From contig WUJK01000005.1 of NCBI GenBank assembly GCA_011317545.1, forward strand, positions 868,001-932,000: DNA of 64,000 bases. Reading direction: 5' to 3'. The notes under the pieces were generated by a model. It was not told the origin of the DNA and searched no databases. It saw only the letters and a program-made list of their open reading frames with translations. The stretch is from Coniella vitis. Its lineage: Eukaryota > Ascomycota > Sordariomycetes > Diaporthales > Schizoparmaceae. The position numbers were made by a program, and so were the translations under genes. The stretch's first letter is position 1, and the number at the start of each line of letters is the position of its first letter. Below, piece after piece: positions 47,306 to 59,659 of the stretch.

Positions 47306-48778
47306 GGTTAGGAAGTCAGATTTCTGCGGTAGCTCAGCAAACGACAGGTGATTGATTATGGAGACCTTTGAATGCACAGGTCATGAAAAGGCCGATAAAA
47401 TAAAATGAGTATCCGGGGTGCTCAAGCAGCCGGATGCGGATGCTCGTACTCTGTCAGACCCGATGCACCGATGCTTTTCTGGGACGGCGCGACGTCAGAG
47501 CATGGGTATGCGCTGGGTTGTGCCAGAAAAAAACAAAACAGCGAATTTTCGACACAGAAAACTGGATGAAAATTGACGATGCTTGGCTCTGCGCCGGTGC
47601 GTTGCGGAGAGTGCAACGAAGGGTCGTTCGTGGTCTTGTCAGGCACAGGGACAGCGACGGACCAGGGAAAAGGTCGGGAAGGGAAGGGAGGAAGAAGTTC
47701 TGGGCAGTCTGGGCATTGGGGATGGTTGGCAAGAGCAGCCGGTGGCCGGAACAGAAATGCTTGGCACGCATGGCGCCGTGAAAATGGTTGCGGCCATGGC
47801 AAAAGAACAGCTTGGGAATGCGAAAAGAGGGCAGGAGCGGGATACCGAGTACGAGTCCCAGCTACTATTACTATTACTACATAGTACCTAGATACGTACT
47901 GTGTACACAGCAAAGGTTTAGCTACCAAACTAACCTTAATTTAGGCTCGCAACCGCCTGCTGCAAGGACCATCCGGGGTAGTCCACACAGCCCCTGCAAC
48001 CATGGAGCACAGGGCATTCGTACAATACTTTTCCAATACGTGCACCTACAGAAGAATACGGCGCGCTGCATTCCTCAACGCGGCTTTTGGATCATAATTT
48101 TACGCAGTGCAGACTGCTAGCATCACCCTCAAGATATAGAGGCACCAGCATATCACTGCACTCTGGCCAGTAGGGATATTCGGCGAAATCGATTACCCGT
48201 ACAAATAAAATATACACTAGTTTGGCCACCCTCGACGAACAACTTGTACTGACACAGGACCGTAATCTCCAACCAGATCCCTTGCAGTTTCTAGGGCAAG
48301 TACGCAGAGTACCCCTCACTCTTGCAACTTGCATGTACCCTGCAACCCAAAGGCATTATATCAGCATCAAAGCCAGCTATAAAGTACAATGTGCTATATG
48401 TGTGTTGAGAAGCCTTGAGAAGCTTGTCTTCACTCTATTACTTTCTGATTTCCAGGAACTCGTTCTTGTTCTTGGTCATTCTGATTTTTTTTTTTTCTGA
48501 GGAAAGAAAACAAAATGATGTAACCGCTATGGAGAGTGCCAATCCACTGTCCCAAGAGTGGTGACTATTTTTTTTTTTTTTTGCCCAATGCCATTGCCTC
48601 CTAGCCATAATGATGTTGAATCCTGCGTGAATGGTTTGTAGCCGCACTACATGAACCAGCAATAGATTTGAGGGGTGCATAGTCAGAATGGCTGGCTATC
48701 TATAGTTGCCTCAGAAGAACTCCTTCCACAAATACCACTTACCAAATTTTCTCAGCGCTTCTTTGATGCTCAGCGCCC
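47306..48778. other. Intergenic, 1.5 kb
   Basis: GH76 promoter side and 3' flank of the P450 gene. Open frames at 47422-47928 on both strands mirror each other and lack motifs. The octamer lies at 47881, and T-runs at 48486-48496 and 48569-48582. No gene was seen. Confidence 0.55.
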
Positions 48779-51226
48779 TCATCCCCTCCTCTTAAAAACC
48801 AACGGCAACGGAGGAGTAGACATGATGAACGAATCCAGTGCCTTACCCTCCCACTCCTCCACCACCTGTTCGTCTTCCTTGGCAACCTCAATGTCATATC
48901 GCAAGGCTAGCCTGCTAATCACCATGCGCATCTCCATCATGGCCAAGTTCTTGCCCACACAGGCATACCGCCCGCGTGTGAATGGCAAAAAAGGCACCGC
49001 CTCTTGTGACGGGATACCCTCCCATCGTTGCGGGCGGAACTCAGTAGCGCCATCGGCGCCCCAGTAGCGAGCATCTCGCTGGATGGTATACGTGGGCACG
49101 CTGACGGCGACGTCTCCGGGAATGAAAACGCCGTCGATTTGCAGGCCCTCGGGCGGCGTCAAGCGTGGGAGGCCGCCTAGGACAGCGGGTCGGAGGCGGA
49201 GCGTTTCGAGGATGATGTGGTCGATGAAGGTGAGATCTTTGACCTTGGCGTAGGTCCAGTCTGCGTCTCCGCCGGGGAAGGCGGTAGCGAGGTCTTGTTG
49301 GAGTTTGCGGTAGGTCTGCGGGTATTTGGCGAGGAAGTAGAAACTTAATTGGGGGTGAGTGTGTTAGTTTTCGCTCCAGAGTGCGCAATGCCTTTTCTCC
49401 TGCTATAAAAAAGGGAAAAAGAGTTGCAAAGTTGAAGGGCTGCAAGAACTCATGGGTCAACAGGAGTGAGGAGGCTCACGCGTTTCCCAGTGTGGCGCTT
49501 GTGGTGTCGCTGTTTCGTGTATTTTGTACCAAGGCGTCAGCTCCTCGTTTGGATCCATTAGGGATTGCACATTCTGTGCTCCGTATAGGATATACTCACC
49601 TCCCTGCAACGACAATCACACGGGCATCCTCCTGGAAGGCCCTTTCGCTAGACGGTGCCGAGCCATCTCCCTCGTCTCCAGCTTTGATGAGCCACGACAC
49701 GACATCCTGCGGGTCTTGGAAATCCCCATTTTCCTTTTCGAACTCGATTGCCTAGAGTGAACAAATGCTTAGCTTCAAGTCTCAAGACCATCTTTGTCTG
49801 CTGATCGTGCACTCATATCGGACTACACATTGCCATGGTTGATGCTTGCTTCGTTTCCGTAGATAGGAGAAAAGAGAATGACTTGCCTTTCGCCTCGCTT
49901 CCAGCTCTTGGCTACACCAGTCCAGAAAGGACTGGAAGCTCGTCTTGAAACCCATTTTCCCGATATCTTCGATAATCTCCGCTACTGCCGGAAATGCCCA
50001 AGGGAGCTTTTGCAGGATACCAATATAGAGCGATTGTTCTCGGACGCCTTCCACGGCTGGGTGCTCCTTATTGGTCTTGAGCAATCCAAAGTCTTGCGAG
50101 AAGCCTGTGTGGGAAAAACGTTGTGAGGGCGTGCTCGTGACTCTTGCTGGTGAAAATGGCGCTCATGATGAACAGGGGAGGGCGCAAGAGGGAATGATGG
50201 GCTCGAACTCACCTATATCAGCCATGACATCAAAACCATAAAAGATGAACAGTCGCATGATATCTGTGGGCTCGTCCTCTAAAGCAGCTATCCTGGACAG
50301 CAAGGAGTCGGTTTTGGCCCGAACGCGAGGTTCATAATTGTCCAAGGCTACAGCTCAAAGTCAGTATTGAGGGCAAATAACCAAAGGCCAGTTCGGAAAT
50401 CTTGGAATTCTCCGTGATATCAAGTGCTGAATAAGTCAGAGTGACAAGCGACAGCGCACCTCTCTTCCCAGTGAGACCTCTATCCCAAGCCCTTCTCCGG
50501 CGTCGGTGGACTTGGGCATCTCGCGCACCCACAATCGAGTTTTGACGGGAGTCGCGTGACGGGTTATTGTAGTGGGGGCCCCGAAGGCATTTGGATGAAG
50601 GTCCGTAGATGGCATTGACAGCTGAGGATCTCAATATTGAAAGTTCGCGTGGACCTTTTCAGACCTTGATATCAGAAAATGAACCAGTTCTCGGCATTGC
50701 ACAACAACGGGATGCATTTGCTTGTCCTCAACTGTGCTGGCCTAGCCTTGGGGGTTTCGAATTTCTGTGCTCGTGATCAAGCCAGCCGCTCACACTTACC
50801 TACTCTCACAAAATCACCATACTTTTCATGCACTTCGGCAACATCGAGGTAGAACTTTTTTCGCTCAATGGCAGCAGCAAATGCCCAGAATTTCGATACT
50901 TTGGCCCAGAAGGGACCCGGGAAGTGGCGCAATCTATGGAAAAAGACGCGGTAAACAAAGATACTGCCGAACAAGCCAGCGTTGAAGCTCGACCCAATCA
51001 CCAACGTGCGCAGCAGGGACGCGGGTATGTCTAAGCCACCGTGCAAGTGGAGGTCGAGGACGATGGCGGGCGGGACAAAGATGTAAGCAAGAAGATACTT
51101 GAGAGCGTGGGCGTCAACCTCAACGACGCGCATGTACTGATGCACGAGGATGCCCAGCAGGCCGAATTGGAGGATGGTCGTTGGCCATGAGGTGTGCGCG
51201 GGGACGTGGTTGATGAAGCGATTCAT
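48779..51226 (-). CDS. Cytochrome P450 monooxygenase, seven exons, apparent +1 frameshift in exon 2
   Basis: Exons by hand: 51226-50800, 50655-50460, 50347-50213, 50104-49887, 49751-49600, 49509-49480 and 49343-48779, about 573 aa if the extra base in exon 2 is discounted. The N-terminus has two or three membrane helices before the FPGPFWAK hinge. Later motifs: WDRGLTGK in helix C, the 30-nt exon 6 carrying the I-helix AGSDTTS, ETLRLRP (helix K ExxR), FRPQRW, and the heme loop FTRGRYACVGK with the Cys ligand. Intron 4 uses a GC donor. The sequence after intron 1 encodes GPREL, the family motif, but a run of four T (minus strand, 50643-50640) puts the rest out of frame. This may be a disabled gene, a sequencing error, or rescued by a donor 4 nt upstream. 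Substrate unknown. Confidence 0.85.
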
Positions 51227-51618
51227 TGCGTAATTTCGAGCGGTTTTTGCCTTTGTCTTGGTGGTTTCTCTGAAAACCTGCCAGTCTGAACTATGATGGA
51301 GCGGCTTTCCAGAACCTGTCTCGGGAAATTGATCAAGTGTTTTGGCGCTGGCATTGTGTGAGGGGAACGACCCAACACATGATTATGCGAGTTTCTGCAC
51401 GTGTTCACCATCACTTATCAATGTGGCTTTCGTGCTTGCTTCCTAATTCGAACTGAAGGTTATTGATTGGGCCTATTTCTGTCCCTGGCGCTTGAAACCC
51501 ATGCATGCTGCGCAGGTCGGAAGTACTGGTACGTATATTGGCCGTCAACAACTGTGGAGGCTGGGGTATAGATACTATTTACCGAATATGTTTTTTGTTT
51601 TTTGTTTTTTGTTTTTTG

Positions 51619-51649
<31 letters not shown>

Positions 51650-52217
51650 AAAAAAATATATTGAGATAGGACTATTTAGTTTTCATATGTTGCTGTCTAT
51701 CTAAACCTCGTCCTCCTCTTACATTTCCTTTTGATGACCTTTCATCAAGTGCCTGTGCAAACAGGATCGCAGCATGTGACTTCAGCAGCGGACCCTGAAT
51801 ATCTGTTGACGCAATTGGATTGCCGGATGGCCTGCCTATCTCAATACCGCATGCTACACTATGTATATGCACAAGTGACTTGCTACTGCTCGTAGAAGAA
51901 TTGGCTGTAAAGAACACCTTGAGAGTGACGATGATCTTTAGAAGCTTTGAGACACGGACGGGCCGGGAACTCCAGCTTCAGAGCCTAAACATACGCACCG
52001 GGCCAACATCTCCAAAAGCCAAGCAGCCAGTCACATGATTTCCAAGCTCATCACATCATTCAACGTCACTCTGCCCGGCTATTGAGCTTTATTTGGCCTC
52101 GAATTCTTGCAGGTGCTCACCACTACATTGATTGTGCGAAAGTGAACATTGACATTGACGTTGGTGGCCTTCCAGCCTCATCACCCAGCTGCTCTTCCAG
52201 TCTCGTGATATTGGACT
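51227..52217. promoter_or_regulatory. Divergent promoter region between P450 and FluG-like genes
   Basis: A 991-bp spacer between the two start codons, so it must hold both promoters. It contains a (T6G)n tract at about 51591-51618, the T15A15 palindrome, one ACTATGTA octamer at about 51853 and no gene. No individual binding site can be assigned. Confidence 0.6.
51619..51648. repeat. T15A15 perfect palindrome next to a (T6G)n tract
   Basis: Fifteen T followed directly by fifteen A. It is preceded by repeated TTTTTTG units and followed by G and A7, which extends the symmetry with one mismatch. Rigid A/T tracts like this exclude nucleosomes in fungal promoters (general knowledge). Confidence 0.9.
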
Positions 52218-55200
52218 ATGTCGCCTCTGCCTGGCTCAGCCGCTGGAGCAGCCGCGGCCGGGGCTGGTGTCTCCAGGTCTCAGTTGGCCGAGGTTGTCAG
52301 GGCCATCCGCCAGTGCCCCATTATCGACAACCACGCCCATCCGCTGCTCAAGCCCGAGCAGCTCGCCAAGTACCCGCTCCTAGCCATTACCACCGAGGCC
52401 TCTGGCGATGCCATTTACGCCACCTCAACCAGCCTTGCCCACATTCGTGGCGTCAAGCAGCTGGCCCATGTTCTGGACTGCGGTCACACCTGGGAGGCTG
52501 TGGTGGCTGCCATTGAGCAGCGCCGCATCGACGACTACGAGGACTGGATCAGCGAGTGCCTCGACGGCATCCAGACCATCCTCGTCGACGACGGTCTGGA
52601 TGCTGCCGACGAGGTCTACGACTATGCCTGGCATAACTCGTTCACCCGCTCGCCTTGCAAGCGCATTGTTCGCATCGAGACGCTGGCTGGCCGCATCGCG
52701 CACATCCATGGCCTGGCCTTCAAGGCTGGCGACGACGCGCACGCGCTCTTTGACGTCTTCCTGGTCGAGTTTGAGAGGGCCATCCTTGCTGCCATTGCGG
52801 ATCCAGAGGTTGTGGGCTTCAAGTCGGTCATCTGCTATCGTACTGGTCTGGATGTGCCCGCGGTGCCTGACCTGTTCCTGGCCCAAGCCTCCTTTCGTGA
52901 GCTTGTCTCGGATTATGCTGGTGCCACAACCGGCGTGGCTCGCATTCAGCATCCGGGCCTCAACGACCTCCTTCTCCACAGGGCTGCGCAGCTCATCAGC
53001 GAGATGCCAGGAAACACCAAGAAGCCCATCCAGTTCCATACGGGCTTGGGCGATAACGACATTACACTGACCACGTCCTCGCCCAGTCACTTGCAGAACT
53101 TCATCCGCACGTATCCCTCGCTGCCCATTGTGCTGCTTCACGCAAGCTACCCGTTCACGCGAGAGCTGGGCTACTTGGCAACCATGTATCCCAATGTCTA
53201 CGCTGTGCGTAACTCCTTTCCATATTGTCATGGCCCCAAGACTTGGTTGTAGCCGGTCAAGGTTCAGGCCGACACAGCCCTCGTGTTTGAGAGTGTTCGC
53301 AACATCTACCAGAAGCATCATTTAACTGGTTGAAACCCTGAACAGGATATCGGAGAAATCTTTCCATTCATCAGCAAGGACGGACAAGAGAAGGCACTCC
53401 GCCAAATTCTCGAACTCTGTCCATGGTCCAAGATATTGTGGAGCACTGATGGTAGGTTGATGCCACTATCTTATGAATTCAGCACTGGTATTGCAGAGTT
53501 CTGACCGTCACACAGGGCATTGGTTCCCTGAGACGTACATTTTGGCCATCATCCAAGTCAGAGAAGTACTGGAATCTGTACGCTTCCTGGTATCCGCCTT
53601 TGACCAATCGGTGACTGCAACACTAAGCATCTACATTAGGTACTTTGCGAATTCATCCGCAAAGGGCTTATCCACTGGAAAGCCGCCATAGACCTCACAC
53701 GAATGGTGCTCTTCAGCAACTCAAACAAGCTTTACCACCTCGGACTCGACTTTGCAGAGTGGCACGAAAGCAGCGAAGAGAACGGCCAAGACGCGCACGA
53801 GTCCACCCGCGAAAGAACAGACCTCGACATCTTCACCCGCTTCCTCTACGACACCCAACACGGCAAGACACCGGACTTTGTGCGTATCTCCTGGACGGAC
53901 TTGGTGGCCTTCCCACGCACGCGTATGGTTCCCTTCCGGAGACTCAGCACCCTGCTCGAGCAGGGCGACCGCACAGACATCGGCATCACAAAGGCAGCGC
54001 TGGGCCTCCTGCAAAACGACCTGATGGCGCCGGACGTCGGGGCAACAGGCGAGTATAGGCTGCACCCGGACTTCTCATCTCTCAGGGCTGGGCCCATCCC
54101 AGGCCATTGGAATGTGTGCGCCGAGTTCCGGGAGCAAGACGGGTCAACAGTCGCGTTGTGTCCCCGGACGCAGCTCCAGCGGGCGCAGGAACTCGGTGCA
54201 CGAAACGACCTCTCCTTTCTCGTTGGCTTCGAAATCGAGTTTGTGCTTCTGGCACGGGGCGCCTCCTCTCCCAGCTTCGGCCACTACTCTCCCATCCCCA
54301 ACGACGGCCATGCCTGGTCCACCTCGCGCTTCTTTGCCGATGCCAAGGTCCCAAAGCTGCTGGCAGACATCGTCAAGGCCCTCGAGTCCATGGGCATCTT
54401 TGTGGAGCAGATCCACGCCGAGAGCGCACCGGGCCAGTTCGAACTCGCCCTGCCACCGTTGGAGCCAGTGGCTGCCGTCGACGCGCTGCTGCACGCGCGC
54501 GAGGTCGTTTCTGCGCTGGCGACGACGGCGGGCTACCGGGCCACGCTGCATCCGAAGCCGTTTGTTGGATCGTGCGGCACGGCAGCGCACGCGCACTTGT
54601 CGATTGCGTCGTCGTCGTCGTCGGCTTTGGCGCATGGAGTGAAGAAGGAAGTGTACGAGCCGTTCTACGCTGGCGTCCTGAAGCATTTGCCTGCCATTGC
54701 TGCGTTTACGTACAGTAACCCTGCAAGTTACGAGCGGGTGGTGGATGGAGCATGGGCTGGAGGAAGGTTAGTGCACCCGTTTCCGCAAGTGGAAAGAGTT
54801 TCTTTGACTCTACACTCATCTAGGCCCCGGGTATCAACGACTAAACAAGTCCGCTGGTGTTATATGCTAACTCATTTTCCAACAGATGGGTGACATGGGG
54901 CACCCAAAACCGTGAAACACCCCTCCGCAAGATCGCTGACAGTCACTGGGAAATCAAATGCCTGGATGGACTCGCCAACGCCTATCTGGCTATAGCTTCC
55001 CTTCTCTTCGCTGGAATACGCGGTGTGGTCGACAAGGAGCCGCTCATTTGGAGAGACTGCAGTGTAGACCCAGCAGTGCTCACGGAGAATGACCGCAAGG
55101 AGCTCAACGTCTCGCAGATGCTCCCTGCGAGTGTCGGCGAGGCACTCGAGGCGCTGAAGAAAGATGCCGTGTTGACGGAGATGCTGACGGAGGAGCTGGT

Positions 55201-55297
55201 GGAAAGGTATGTGGGTATCAAGGAGTTTGAGGCCAAGTTTCTGGCCGAGTCGTTTACGCCTGAGCAGCAGAGGAACTGGATTGTGGAACGGTATTGA
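52218..55297 (+). CDS. FluG-like amidohydrolase / glutamine-synthetase-type fusion protein
   Basis: Exons 52218-53204, 53346-53451, 53516-53577, 53640-54766 and 54886-55297 (introns 141, 64, 62 and 119 nt), 2694 nt, 897 aa. The N-terminal half is an amidohydrolase-2 domain: metal-binding IIDNHAH (H39, H41), FHTGLGDND, LLHASYPFTRELGYLA, and WSTDGHWFPE across intron 2. The C-terminal half is glutamine-synthetase I-like: FEIEF (582-586), NDGHAWS, QIHAESAPGQFELAL (E646, E653), HAHLS (H703), and WGTQNRETPLR after the last intron. The fusion is that of FluG, which in Aspergillus nidulans controls sporulation and secondary metabolism; GS-type ligation of glutamate to an amine is the likely chemistry but is not proven. 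Paralogues exist in fungi, so orthology to fluG itself is unsure. Divergent from the P450. Confidence 0.92.
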
Positions 55298-58200
55298 AGT
55301 GGCCGTGGGCTAGGCTGGAGAAACTACAAGACTTGGTATTGACTGTAGCGTAAGCAAGCTAACGAATGGTAAGTATGGTCTGGAAAAGCATTTCCGTTGC
55401 GTTGAGATGACTATCTGTTACAAATATCTCTTCTCTTTTGAGGGCCTACTATTGTGCATTTGTCCATACAACTTCCTCTGACTTACGACCGTATAATGGC
55501 CACATAGACATCTTCATTCTAAGAGCCAAGTCCGGTGAAGAGAGATAAGACTGTGTGAGGCCGAGGCCAAGACCAGAGCAAAGACAAAGAGAAGGGGCTG
55601 CTCATGGAGCATATCAGCTGCCGTATTAGTGATTACCGTGGCGGTAGATGTAGCAATGAGGGCTGGAAGGGCGGCGGCGAGGCGTCTCATCAACCGATAA
55701 GCCCCAGCTTCGTTCAAAAAGCAAGGCTGTATCCAGCCACTCAAGTGAGGCGATGGCGGAATACCACTACTTTTATTTGTCATGGACTGCCATGTCACTC
55801 AAGATATCCTTTGCCTGTGCAACGAGGTGCGTTACAATAGTATATCTGCCCAGGGCCGGATACTGTCAAGCCGAGGCTTCAAGCTGTGGCCAAGCACTTG
55901 ATTGGCACGGCAATAGCTCAGAAAGTGTACAAAGTATATACGACCTGCTCTTATGCTGATCTATCGGAGGTTCACAAGTGATATTTTGGGGTGCGTTTGG
56001 CTATGTACCTGTGAGGAAGCCACTCAGCCTACTCGTATCATGTATCATGACGATTCTCTCTGGCTGTTATTCCCCTGTCCATGATGAGATGTACACAGGA
56101 TGAGAACTTATGACTGTGTGTTTGCGTGCTCATACTTCACGGTCCGTTTTACTGGCTCCAGTCTATGCATATCAGCATCTTGTCCAAACCCCGCAAAGGT
56201 AGACTACAAGAATGTGAGGCCTGTCTATACATAGGATAGTGGGGCGCCTGTATTGTCTCTTGTCTTGCGATATATGCACATAGTACGCGCGCGCTCACGC
56301 ACACATGCACGCTGAAACACTGAAGCTTTCAGGGATATAATAAATGCTTTGTGAGCCCGACGTAGAATTCAAAACAAAGAGTCACTTTTGGGTTGAGCAC
56401 TCGAGGGGTGGCAACACGGAGCCGTCCACCTAGTGACCGAGTCGAAAGCCTTTGGCAGAAAGGTTTGGATGCCGGAAAGACGAGATGAGGAGAGTTCTTT
56501 TTGTGGCAGACCCTGGTTGTTTGAGAACGATTCCATTGGTGGTGCCATGGGTAATCACAGATGCGTCAAACCTCATGAGGTTAGAATGATTCAAGACGCA
56601 ATACATCCAAACCGTGTGCCTATCAACAACCCATAGAGGCAAGGATTACTATGACCGGCACTCACTTTTCCAGAGTGCCCCCAGATACTGCGTCTAGACT
56701 TCTTGAGGGATCTACCCGTTTCTAGTTGAATCTAAACACAGTAAGCGGCAGTGACGATGTAACAAGCCAAGAGTAGAGAAAGACCCTACGGAACTCTCGC
56801 CGCCCCTTTGAGACCCTCTCTTGTACAGAGGACTATGTGTCTTGTGTCCTCTGTGCCGCTTGCGCGCTTACCACTTGCAGATGATGATACTACTACTATT
56901 ACTACACTTGAAGCTCAAAACTATCAAGGCGTAAGACTGCTCTTTCCCCCAACATCTGCAGGCCCTGGCGAGCCTGCATGCAAGGCGCATACTTACCGAG
57001 TCCAATAGTCCCCATATTTATACGGCCTGTCATATACATAGTAGACCGTGGAAAAGAAAAGACTGAGACAACTTGAGGACCCTTGTCTCTGGTGCGTCTC
57101 TCCTCTTGTTGAGCGGGGGCCAACAACCGCACCTTTTGTGTAAATCGTATGGCTGTTGGACAAGCAAGTACACCGTCTTTGCAAGGTCATCATCCCGCCC
57201 AGAGGTCCTTTCAGCTCCCAGCCAGTATTCTTCATGGTACAGTGGTGGTACAGAAGAGGGCAGCAGAAAGAAGCCTGAGTTGGGTAGGACCAAGCCACGG
57301 CAAGCCCAGCCGAGTTTACTCGGGACAGTAATCCTTGGTTGGACCTAGATTCTCACAACATCTCACTTGGGTCCTTGGTATGGATTGGCCCCTCCATGTT
57401 CAGACGATGTCTTTTTTTTTTCTTCTTCTCTTTTTTCCTGATCTACAGAGTACACACTCGTGCGCTCAATACGCAGCATACCCCATGGTTCTTTTATTGA
57501 GACATCTTCAAAGCGAGACTCTGGGAATAAGATTGACATACATATATACATAGTAGATGTCGATGCGCAGTCTTTCCTTATCACCAAACCGACCCAACCC
57601 TTCTCGTCTGACTCGCCAGGCCTGTTGGTCATACTACATGGTATCCATGCAGGATAATCATGGTTGCAGGATCATAGTAGTCGAGGCTGCGGGATAATCA
57701 AGGCCTGTAAACCGATTGTCAAGGCCAAGTGTACATAGTAGTGGAACATAAGTAATAGTAGGTCTGGTCTGCACTTGGTCCAATGTTCGTTTCGTTGGGT
57801 CGAAGCAGCGGCGTAACATCACAACAGAGTCCAGTTTCGTAGCCTCCATAGGGGAAATTTGGGTATACACACATATACCTAAGCTGACGATTTGACTGCT
57901 TTGGAAGCATGAGGAGAAGGAGGAGGAGGAGGAGGCAAAAAGACAGAGAGGAGGAGACGGAGAAACTCCGAGTGGCTATCCATGTGGGGAAAGGATGACC
58001 AAAGACTTCACCAGAGTTCCTCTTTTCTCCGAGGAACCGGTGCATATTACCACATACATAGTACGTGTGCTGACTGCAAGGGACTTGGACCAATCGAGCC
58101 GGCAGCAGCAGAGGAGAGGTGGGCTTTTTCGGGCGGACTTGTTGAGCCGTTACCACATATGTACTTGCGCACGGCCCTCGCTAGCACTCCATCCAACGTC

Positions 58201-59133
58201 CAGAGGTACCATGTACCATGCAAGGTGCAGTAACCGCTTAGGTGCGGCGCTGACCATGCAGATTCGGGCTATACTATACAGTAGTAAGCACCTGAGTTGC
58301 ATGGCCCAGCAGCCAAGGCCAAGTGCCAGCAACACCGCTGTCTTGCCGTCCAAGACTGCTCGATAAGGAACACTTGTATGCGCCTATACAGACAGACGAG
58401 TTGCTATATATCCAAGTATCCTCGCACCCGCCCCAGCAGAGGGGCCTTCCATCCTGCCGGGCCTCTGGAAGGAACGCGGCCCGCTCCATACTATGTAAGC
58501 AGCTTTCTGCTTATATCCCCCGGATATTGTGGCCCCTTATCAAGCCAATCGCTGTCCGCCGCCAGCACTCGCAGCCAGACGCAGCCTTCTCAACCCGCCC
58601 GGCCGCCATGCTCATGCTGCTGGGGAGAGCACGACACTGAGCTGCCTTGCTGGTTTGTGACTGTTGCGTCTTTGGTTTCTTGCCACACCCACACCGGCTG
58701 CCGTCAGCCCCTGTTGTGTTGTCGGTTGCAGTGCCGTGGGCTTTTTGCTCGTCCTTGGCCAGCCTGTCAGTGGTTCCCGACCAGCCCCCGGCGGGTGCGT
58801 TAGCAGCACTATTTATTGATTCGAAGGATTCTCGGGGACTATTCGATTCCTCTTCGGCGCATATCAGGCCGCTACGGGGCTCTCCAATCAAACGACAAAA
58901 GAAGCAATCTAGGGCAAAAAAAAAAGAAAAAAAAAAAAAAAAAAAAAACTGGCCCAGCTAACGGCCTAGTCGGCAGTTTCTTATGCTGGTGTAGTTGCTG
59001 TCTATCGCAATTGCCGCTCTGACTATTGCCCTGGGTCTTGTGGAAGCCGTCAAGGCCGCCACTTTGGGTATTATTAGGACAGCCACTGTCCCCGAACCCC
59101 CATCTCGCCTGTCTCGATCCGTTCTCCAGAGTC
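55298..59133. other. Intergenic, 3.8 kb, upstream of the Zn2Cys6 regulator
   Basis: No confident gene. It is rich in ACTATGTA/TACATAGT octamers (57037, 57549, 57733, 58055, 58490). A polypyrimidine/polypurine tract lies at 57905-57960. The last kilobase before 59134 is probably promoter and leader of the transcription factor, with an A-tract at 58916-58948. Short frames on both strands mirror each other. Confidence 0.55.
58916..58948. repeat. A10-G-A22 tract
   Basis: Nearly pure poly(A), about 190 bp upstream of the transcription-factor ATG; possibly a nucleosome-free promoter element or part of the leader. Confidence 0.9.
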
Positions 59134-59621
59134 ATGATGGCGCAACCAATCCTGGTGCCCGCTGAGGACGGCTACGACTCAATGACGGATGGCCATTCCC
59201 TTTACCATCCGACGGGCTTATACGACGCCAGTCCCAGCATCGACGACTTTCTCAGCCAAGCCGACAACTACACCAGCTCAGGCGCGGATACCAACACTTC
59301 CTCAACAACAACAACGACGGCTACTGCTGCTACTGCTGCTACTACGGAGCAACCAGCACCGCCTTCGTCTCCAGCGGCAACCAAGCGTCTTGCCTGTGAG
59401 CGATGCCACAACCAAAAGCTGCGCTGTGCGCGCCAGCAGGGCAAGCCCAGCTGCGACAGGTGTCTTGCGGCCAACGCGCCCTGCGCAGAGAGGATCCCAC
59501 GTCGTCTGGGCCGGCCGCATTCCACCAACGCATCCGTATCCAAGACAACAGCAGCAAAGAAGCGCCGCCAGCGCTCAGACGCAGCAAAAGCGAGCGGCCA
59601 CCACAGGAATAGCAGCAAAGC

Positions 59622-59659
<38 letters not shown>

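Noticed and set aside
47422..47928. 168-aa minus-strand and ~115-aa plus-strand frames
   Set aside because: Mirror-image frames in a GC-rich promoter with no motifs.
50332..50634. A separate small gene starting inside P450 exon 2
   Set aside because: Its sequence (SSAVNAIYGPSSKCLRGP...RRRRAWDRG) is clearly the continuation of the P450, displaced by the frameshift.
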